Assembly: GCF_000472925.1 (NCBI RefSeq)
Contig: NZ_KI421479.1
Span: 214,791-278,790, forward strand
Origin: Bradyrhizobium sp. Ec3.3
GTDB lineage: Bacteria > Pseudomonadota > Alphaproteobacteria > Rhizobiales > Xanthobacteraceae
Direction: 5' to 3'
Length of the DNA stretch: 64,000 bases
Position numbers and translations under genes: made by a program. Shown here piece by piece: positions 59,141-64,000 of this stretch; the stretch's first letter is position 1; every line of letters starts with the position of its first letter. The notes beneath the pieces were generated by a model. That model was not told the origin of the DNA. It saw nothing but the letters and a program-made list of their open reading frames with translations, and ran no database searches.

Positions 59141-60130
59141 ATGATGGCAGATCAGTCAATTTTGGTCACGGGCGCGGCCGGCTTCATCGGCTTTCACGTC
59201 GCCCGGCAGCTTCTGGCCGAAGGCCGGCCGGTCGTCGGGCTCGATAATCTCAGCAACTATTACGATCCGGCCTTGAAGCGGGCGCGGCTGGACGTGTTGC
59301 GGGACGCCGGCTTTTCCTTTGTCCAAGCCGATCTCGCCGATCGCGACACGATCGCGAAACTGTTTGCGCAGCACCGGTTCGCGACCGTCGTGCATCTCGC
59401 AGCCCAGGCCGGCGTGCGCTACTCAATCGAGCATCCGCAGACTTACGTCGATTCCAACCTTCAGGGCTTCCTCAACGTGCTCGAGGGTTGCCGGCACAAT
59501 GGCTGTCGTCATCTCGTCTATGCATCGTCATCCTCCGTTTACGGCGCCAACACAAAACTGCCATTTGCCATCGAGGACAGAACGGACCATCCCGTCAGCT
59601 TCTACGCCGCGACCAAGAAGGCCAATGAGGTGATGGCGCAGTCCTACAGCCATTTGTACCGCCTGCCGGTCACGGGCTTGCGCTTCTTCACCATTTACGG
59701 CCCGTGGGGACGGCCCGACATGGCCATATTTCTGTTCGCAAACGCCATCATGGAGGGCAGGCCGATTCGGCTCTTTAACCATGGCAAGATGCGGCGCGAC
59801 TTCACCTATGTTGACGACGTCACCCGTGTAGTATCCACGCTGATTGATCGGGTGCCTGTGGATAATCCGGCCGCCGCAAATGCGCCGTCTCGGCTCTACA
59901 ATGTCGGTAACCACCATCCCGAAGAGCTGATGCACGTTGTCGGACTTCTGGAACGTGAGCTGGGCCGGACGGCGGTCAAGGAGCTGTTGCCGATGCAGCC
60001 GGGAGACGTGCCGGCGACTTTCGCCGATGTCGGGGATCTGACGCGCGACACCGGGTTCGCACCATCAACTCCGATCGAGATCGGTGTCCGTAACTTCGTG
60101 GGCTGGTATCGCGACTACTACAAGGTTTGA
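59141..60130 (+). CDS. UDP-glucuronate 4-epimerase-like extended SDR
   Basis: A 329-residue extended SDR. Loop ILVTGAAGFIGFHVARQLL, LSNYYDPALKRARLDVL, LAAQAGVRYSIEHPQTYVDS, serine motif YASSSSVYGANTKLPF, catalytic YAATKKANEVMAQSY, and FFTIYGPWGRPDMA are the hallmarks of UDP-glucuronate 4-epimerases such as rhizobial LpsL. It should provide UDP-galacturonate for LPS or other polysaccharide. Two ATGs, 59141 and 59144, start it; the second may be used. It heads a plus-strand set with manC two bases downstream. The 182-bp divergent gap to the flippase-like gene carries promoters for both. Confidence 0.88.
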   Translation: MMADQSILVTGAAGFIGFHVARQLLAEGRPVVGLDNLSNYYDPALKRARLDVLRDAGFSFVQADLADRDTIAKLFAQHRFATVVHLAAQAGVRYSIEHPQTYVDSNLQGFLNVLEGCRHNGCRHLVYASSSSVYGANTKLPFAIEDRTDHPVSFYAATKKANEVMAQSYSHLYRLPVTGLRFFTIYGPWGRPDMAIFLFANAIMEGRPIRLFNHGKMRRDFTYVDDVTRVVSTLIDRVPVDNPAAANAPSRLYNVGNHHPEELMHVVGLLERELGRTAVKELLPMQPGDVPATFADVGDLTRDTGFAPSTPIEIGVRNFVGWYRDYYKV

Positions 60131-60131
60131 G

Positions 60132-61550
60132 ATGACGATGAACAGACGCATTATCCCCCTGATCATGTGCGGCGGCGCCGGCACGCGGTTGTGGCCTGCT
60201 TCGCGCGAGGTACGTCCCAAGCAGTTCTTGCCGCTGTTCGGCAAGCGCTCGACGTTCCAGGACACGCTCTTGCGCGTCTCCGACGGCGCGCTGTTCGATC
60301 GTCCGATCGTCATCACCAATGCGGCCTATCGCTTCATGGTACTGGAGCAGCTCGTCGAGATCGGCGTCGAGGCCGATGTGTTGCTGGAGCCGATGCGGCG
60401 TGACTCAGGCCCGGCGATTGCGGCCGGCGCTGCGTTCGCGCAAAGCCGCGACAACGAGGCGATCGTGCTGGCGCTCGCCGCCGATCACGTGGTGCGCGAC
60501 AATGCGGCCTTCGTCGCGGCGTGCCGGCAGGGCCTGGTTGCCGCGGGCGAAGGGTGCATCGTCACCTTCGGCGTCAAGCCGGAACGGCCGGCGACCGAAT
60601 ATGGCTACATCAACCCCGGCGACGCGGTCGCGGGCGAGGTGCGCGTGGTCACGAAATTCGTCGAGAAGCCGGACGCGGTGAAGGCGGCCGACTACGTCAA
60701 TTCGGGCTATCTCTGGAACAGCGGCAACTTCATGTTCCCGGCTACCGTGCTGCTCGACGAATATCGCAAGGTCGATGCGACGAGCGTGCAGGCGGTTTCC
60801 GAGGCCGTCAGTAACGCCGGCCGCGATCTCGGCTTCGTCACGCTCGAGCCGAAGGCGTTCGCTTCAGCCAAGGCGATCTCGATCGACTATGCGGTGATGG
60901 AAAAGACCGCGCGCGCCGCGGTCGTTCCCGTGTCGTGCGGCTGGTCCGATGTCGGCTCCTGGCTTGCGGTGTGGGAGCTCTCGGAGAAGGACGCGCAGGG
61001 CAATGCCGCGCACGGCACTGCCGTGTTCGAGGACTCGCGCAATTGCAACGTCACGACCGATTCTGCGCTGGTTGCGCTCGAAGGCGTCGACGATCTCGTC
61101 GTGGTGGCGACCGCCGACGCCGTGTTGGTCTCGCGCCAGAAGGATGCCAATGGCCTCAAGCGCCTCGTGACGAGGCTGAAGACGGTGGCCCCGAAGGTCA
61201 CCGAGGAGCACCTCAAGGTGCATCGCCCCTGGGGCAGCTATCAGTCGGTCGACAACGGCGAACGTCACCAGGTCAAGCGCATTGTGGTGAAGCCGGGCGG
61301 ACGGTTGTCGCTGCAGAAGCATCATCATCGCGCCGAGCACTGGATCGTGGTCCGCGGCGCGGCGCGGGTCACCGTGAACGAGACCGTCAAGACGGTGCAC
61401 GAGAATGAGTCGATCTACATCCCGATGGGCGCGGTGCACCGGATGGAGAACCCCGGTAAAATCATGCTGGAACTGATCGAGGTCCAGACCGGCAGCTATC
61501 TCGGGGAAGACGATATCATCCGGATTGAAGACGACTATCAAAGGTCGTAA
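60132..61550 (+). CDS. manC: mannose-1-phosphate guanylyltransferase/mannose-6-phosphate isomerase
   Basis: A 472-residue bifunctional enzyme for GDP-mannose supply. The N-terminal nucleotidyltransferase starts IPLIMCGGAGTRLWPASREV (GxGTRLWPxSR signature) and later PKQFLPLFG, FVEKPDAVKAADYV and SCGWSDVGSWLAVWE. A C-terminal cupin of the type II phosphomannose isomerase starts HRPWGSYQSVD and contains LSLQKHHHRAEHWIVV with metal-binding histidines. ATGs at 60132 and 60138 are both possible. It overlaps nothing and follows the epimerase by one base, so the two are co-translated. GDP-mannose would feed LpcC and O-antigen. Confidence 0.95.
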   Translation: MTMNRRIIPLIMCGGAGTRLWPASREVRPKQFLPLFGKRSTFQDTLLRVSDGALFDRPIVITNAAYRFMVLEQLVEIGVEADVLLEPMRRDSGPAIAAGAAFAQSRDNEAIVLALAADHVVRDNAAFVAACRQGLVAAGEGCIVTFGVKPERPATEYGYINPGDAVAGEVRVVTKFVEKPDAVKAADYVNSGYLWNSGNFMFPATVLLDEYRKVDATSVQAVSEAVSNAGRDLGFVTLEPKAFASAKAISIDYAVMEKTARAAVVPVSCGWSDVGSWLAVWELSEKDAQGNAAHGTAVFEDSRNCNVTTDSALVALEGVDDLVVVATADAVLVSRQKDANGLKRLVTRLKTVAPKVTEEHLKVHRPWGSYQSVDNGERHQVKRIVVKPGGRLSLQKHHHRAEHWIVVRGAARVTVNETVKTVHENESIYIPMGAVHRMENPGKIMLELIEVQTGSYLGEDDIIRIEDDYQRS

Positions 61551-61731
61551 CCAGCCCTCCGAATCACGTCACCCGGGCTCGAGGGCCGGCCTCCAACTGA
61601 GCTAAGGCCCGGGGAACGTGTAATTTTTTGAATCAAATCGTGTCCGGTCTACTGTCTCGGCATTCGCCACAAATGTGGCGCCCGTGCTAGGAGTGGCGCC
61701 GGGGATTTGGGTTGAATCGGGGTTCGATCAG
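61551..61731. other. intergenic region with a tRNA-like D-arm motif in an inverted repeat
   Basis: On the minus strand, GGCCTTAGCTCAGTTGGAGG matches the 5' part of a tRNA up to the D-loop. It is enclosed by a perfect 7-bp inverted repeat (61572-61578 with 61607-61613) that would act like an acceptor stem. No anticodon arm, normal T-arm or CCA end is seen, so it is at most a decayed tRNA fragment. On the plus strand the same repeat followed by TTTTTT (61624-61629) could serve as a manC terminator. The rest holds the leader of the next gene. Confidence 0.4.
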
Positions 61732-62736
61732 ATGAGTTCCAAAGGATCTGCACCGGCAAAGGCCGGCTTGCGCGTCGGCGTCATCGGCGCAGGCGTGATG
61801 GGCAGCAACCACGCGCGCGTGCTCGCAGGGCTTCCCGGCGTCAGCCTGGTCGGTGTGGTCGATCCCTCGCCGGCGCACCGCGCGCGTGCGACCGAGCTTG
61901 CCAATTGCCAGTGCTTCGAGACGCTCGATCAGCTCGTCGCCGAAGGTGTCGATGCGGTGACCGTCGCGGCGCCGACCCATCTGCATCACGAGATCTCGCT
62001 CGCCTGCATCGCCAGGAAAATTCACGTGCTGGTCGAGAAGCCGATCGCATCTTCAGTGGAGGAGGGGCGCGAGATCGTCACTGCTGCGCGCGAGGCCGGC
62101 GTGACGCTGATGGTCGGCCATGTCGAGCGCTTCAATCCGGCGGTCGCTGCGGTCAAGCAGGCGATCGCGGGCGAGGACATCCTGTCGATCGCGATCACGC
62201 GCGTCGGTCCGTTCCCGCCGCGTATGTCGAATGTCGGCGTGGTCATCGACCTCGCGGTGCATGACATCGACCTGATCCGCTGGTTCACCGAGTCCGATAT
62301 CGTCGAGGTGCAGCCGCAATTGTCGAGTGCGGTCGCCGAGCGCGAGGACATCGCGCTGTTGCAGTTCCGCACTGCCTCCGGCGTGCTCGCCCACATCAAC
62401 ACCAACTGGCTGACGCCGTTCAAGGCGCGCAGCGTCACGGTCGCGACCCGTGGCAAGTACGTCATGGGCGATCTCTTGACGCGCCAGGTCACCGAATGCT
62501 TCGGCTTCAAGCCGGACGGCAGCTATTCGATGCGGCATCTGCCGGTCGGTCATGACGAACCGCTGCGCGCCGAACTGATCTCGTTCCTCAACGCGGTGCG
62601 CCACGGCGAGACGCCGGCGGTGACCGGCGATGAGGGCGTTGCGAGCCTCGAGATCGCCACGCGCTGCCTGGAGGCGCCGAGCCATCCTGCTGCGGCATCC
62701 GCGACCCGCAAGGCGCCGCGCCGCGTCGCCGGCTGA
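61732..62736 (+). CDS. Gfo/Idh/MocA-family nucleotide-sugar oxidoreductase
   Basis: A 334-residue NAD-dependent oxidoreductase. N-terminal Rossmann loop RVGVIGAGVMGSNHARVL, the family motif HVLVEKPIAS with the catalytic Lys, and DLAVHDIDLIRWF with the substrate-site histidine. It resembles WlbA/WbpB, which oxidise C3 of UDP-GlcNAc-type sugars to a 3-keto sugar. The DegT-type aminotransferase gene follows by 10 bp, the normal next step. The start at 61732 gives a normal N-terminus after GGTTCGATCAG, without a strong ribosome-binding site; upstream open frame is not conserved. Confidence 0.85.
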   Translation: MSSKGSAPAKAGLRVGVIGAGVMGSNHARVLAGLPGVSLVGVVDPSPAHRARATELANCQCFETLDQLVAEGVDAVTVAAPTHLHHEISLACIARKIHVLVEKPIASSVEEGREIVTAAREAGVTLMVGHVERFNPAVAAVKQAIAGEDILSIAITRVGPFPPRMSNVGVVIDLAVHDIDLIRWFTESDIVEVQPQLSSAVAEREDIALLQFRTASGVLAHINTNWLTPFKARSVTVATRGKYVMGDLLTRQVTECFGFKPDGSYSMRHLPVGHDEPLRAELISFLNAVRHGETPAVTGDEGVASLEIATRCLEAPSHPAAASATRKAPRRVAG

Positions 62737-62746
62737 TCCTCATTCC

Positions 62747-63940
62747 ATGCCGACCGCTAAAAACCTGCAAGACATTCTGCAAGGCGCCATGAACCAGCAT
62801 CTGCGTTCCGATCCCATCCCCTTCATCGATGTCGGCGCGCAGCGCCGCCGGCTCGGCGCTTCGCTCGATGCCGCGGTCACGCGCGTTCTCGACCATTGCC
62901 AGTTCGTCAACGGCCCCGAGGTGACCGAGCTCGAGAAGCAGCTCGCGGCCTATTGCGGCGCCAAGCATGTGGTGGGCTGCGCCAGCGGCACCGATGCGCT
63001 GCTGATGGTGCTGATGGCGAAGAACATCGGGCCCGGCGATGCGGTGCTGTGTCCGTCGTTCACCTTCATTGCAACCGCTTCGCCGGCGGCGCGCACCGGC
63101 GCTACGCCGGTCTACGTCGATGTGGATGAGGCGACCTTCAACATGAGCGCCGAATCCCTGAAGCGCGGCATTGCGACCGCCCGGAAGGCCGGCTTGAGGC
63201 CTGTAGCGGTCATTCCGGTCGACCTGTTCGGACAGGCTGCCGATCACGACGCCATCGCCGCGATCGCGAAGGACGAAGGCCTGTTCGTGCTCGACGACGC
63301 CGCGCAAGGTTTCGGCGCGAGCTACAAGGGACGCAAGCTCGGCACGCTGGCGCTGGCGACCACGACCAGCTTCTTCCCGGCAAAGCCGCTCGGCTGCTTC
63401 GGCGACGGCGGCGCGATCTTCACCGACGATGACGAGCTAGCGCATACGCTGCGCAGCATTCGCGTCCACGGCCAGGGCGCGGACAAATACGACAACGTGC
63501 GTCTCGGCCTGACCGGACGGCTCGACACCATGCAGGCCGCCATCCTGATCGAGAAGCTGAAGATTTTCGACGACGAGATCGCGGCGCGCAACAAGGTGGC
63601 CGAGCGCTACGCGCGCGGGCTCAGCAATGTGGTCACCGTGCCGCGGCTCGCGCCCGGCTGCACCTCGGTCTGGGCGCAGTACACCATCCGCCTGCCCAAG
63701 GGAACGGACCGCGACGGCTTTGCCGCCGCACTGAAGGCCCAGGGCGTGCCGACCGCGATCTACTATGCGAAGTCGATGCACCAGCAGACCGCCTACAGGC
63801 ACTATCCGGTCGCCGACGGCGGCCTGCCGGTCTGCGAAAGCCTGTCGGAGGACGTCATCAGCCTGCCGATGCACGCTTATCTCGACGAGGCGGCCCAGGA
63901 GCGAATCATCGCGGCCGTGCGCGGCGCGATTTCAACCTGA
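62747..63940 (+). CDS. DegT/DnrJ/EryC1-type sugar aminotransferase
   Basis: A 397-residue PLP-dependent aminotransferase acting on nucleotide-linked keto sugars. PIPFIDVGAQRRRL near 25 is the typical start, then CASGTDALLMVLMA, CPSFTFIATASPAARTGATP, VLDDAAQGFGASYKG with the PLP aspartate, and SFFPAKPLGCFGDGGAIF with the Schiff-base lysine. It most resembles WbpE/WlbC enzymes that make 3-amino sugars, and follows a WlbA-like dehydrogenase by 10 bp. An internal ATG at 62789 with AAGG upstream would remove 14 residues and is a real alternative start. An acyltransferase expected to complete the pathway would lie beyond the window. Confidence 0.9.
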   Translation: MPTAKNLQDILQGAMNQHLRSDPIPFIDVGAQRRRLGASLDAAVTRVLDHCQFVNGPEVTELEKQLAAYCGAKHVVGCASGTDALLMVLMAKNIGPGDAVLCPSFTFIATASPAARTGATPVYVDVDEATFNMSAESLKRGIATARKAGLRPVAVIPVDLFGQAADHDAIAAIAKDEGLFVLDDAAQGFGASYKGRKLGTLALATTTSFFPAKPLGCFGDGGAIFTDDDELAHTLRSIRVHGQGADKYDNVRLGLTGRLDTMQAAILIEKLKIFDDEIAARNKVAERYARGLSNVVTVPRLAPGCTSVWAQYTIRLPKGTDRDGFAAALKAQGVPTAIYYAKSMHQQTAYRHYPVADGGLPVCESLSEDVISLPMHAYLDEAAQERIIAAVRGAIST

Positions 63941-63952
63941 TTTCGTCGTTTT

Positions 63953-64000
63953 TACCTCTCCCGCTTGCGGGAGAGGTCGCGCCGAAGGCGCGGGTGAGGG
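63953..64000. repeat. interspersed palindrome family C, cut by the window edge
   Basis: ACCTCTCCCGCTTGCGGGAG, then AGGTCGCGCCGAAGGCGCGGGTGAGGG running off the end. It matches the element at 7311-7459 in the CTCTCCC/GGGAGAG stem and the GGGTGAGGG tail, with a different middle hairpin. Confidence 0.7.

Overview
The window looks like chromosomal DNA of a Bradyrhizobium-type alphaproteobacterium. The support is high GC with strong third-position bias, two complete branched-chain-amino-acid-type (Liv/HAAT) ABC transporters, an LpcC-like rhizobial LPS-core mannosyltransferase, a GTTC-N7-GTTC LexA box of the alphaproteobacterial type, and several families of short interspersed palindromes between genes. 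This is judged from remembered family features, not from a database search. About 57 protein genes, one IS21 remnant and several regulatory or repeat elements can be supported. No intact rRNA or tRNA gene and no CRISPR array was seen.

Layout. 1-443: relic of an IS21-type istB gene. 444-10248: a minus-strand catabolic/uptake block (livG, long-chain acyl-CoA ligase, livH, livM, livK, livF) with a PaaK-like CoA ligase, from which an AGE-family sugar epimerase diverges. 10581-19202: a Crp/Fnr regulator, an MFS permease, a 1105-residue zinc ribbon-cyclase-AAA-TPR protein, a peroxiredoxin-like protein, hemD, purU and a small lipoprotein. 19203-25682: a long regulatory region with GTATAC palindromes, the second liv operon (KHMGF order) and a core-MetE-like methyltransferase. 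25822-28741: two exported TPR proteases, one caspase-like and one retropepsin-like. 28954-33111: a methyltransferase-like protein, metK and ahcY, closed by a good terminator. With the MetE-like gene these cover most steps of the activated methyl cycle.

33272-42384: accessory metabolic genes: a flavin monooxygenase, a tautomerase, an SDR without its catalytic Tyr, a LysR regulator, a Tat-exported alpha/beta hydrolase, a 51-residue orphan, an LpxO-like hydroxylase, the two subunits of a molybdenum storage protein (mosB-mosA) and an FAA hydrolase. 42420-63940: a cell-surface polysaccharide region. It holds an MsbA-like exporter, galE, lpcC, waaF, hldD-hldE-waaL, a WbpM-like dehydratase, a glycosyltransferase, a 4-reductase, a WecA/WbpL-like initiating transferase, a flippase-like membrane protein, a UDP-glucuronate epimerase, manC, and an oxidoreductase/aminotransferase pair that probably makes a 3-amino sugar. 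Two small genes (46779-47099 and 47137-47421) sit inside it; the first lies behind a promoter whose spacer is a perfect LexA box.

Nothing here is a clear new defence or mobile system. The observations most worth following are the LexA-controlled small gene, mosBA with a sigma-54-like promoter, the caspase/retropepsin pair, the methyltransferase-like protein in front of metK-ahcY, and the palindromes in front of the second liv operon.
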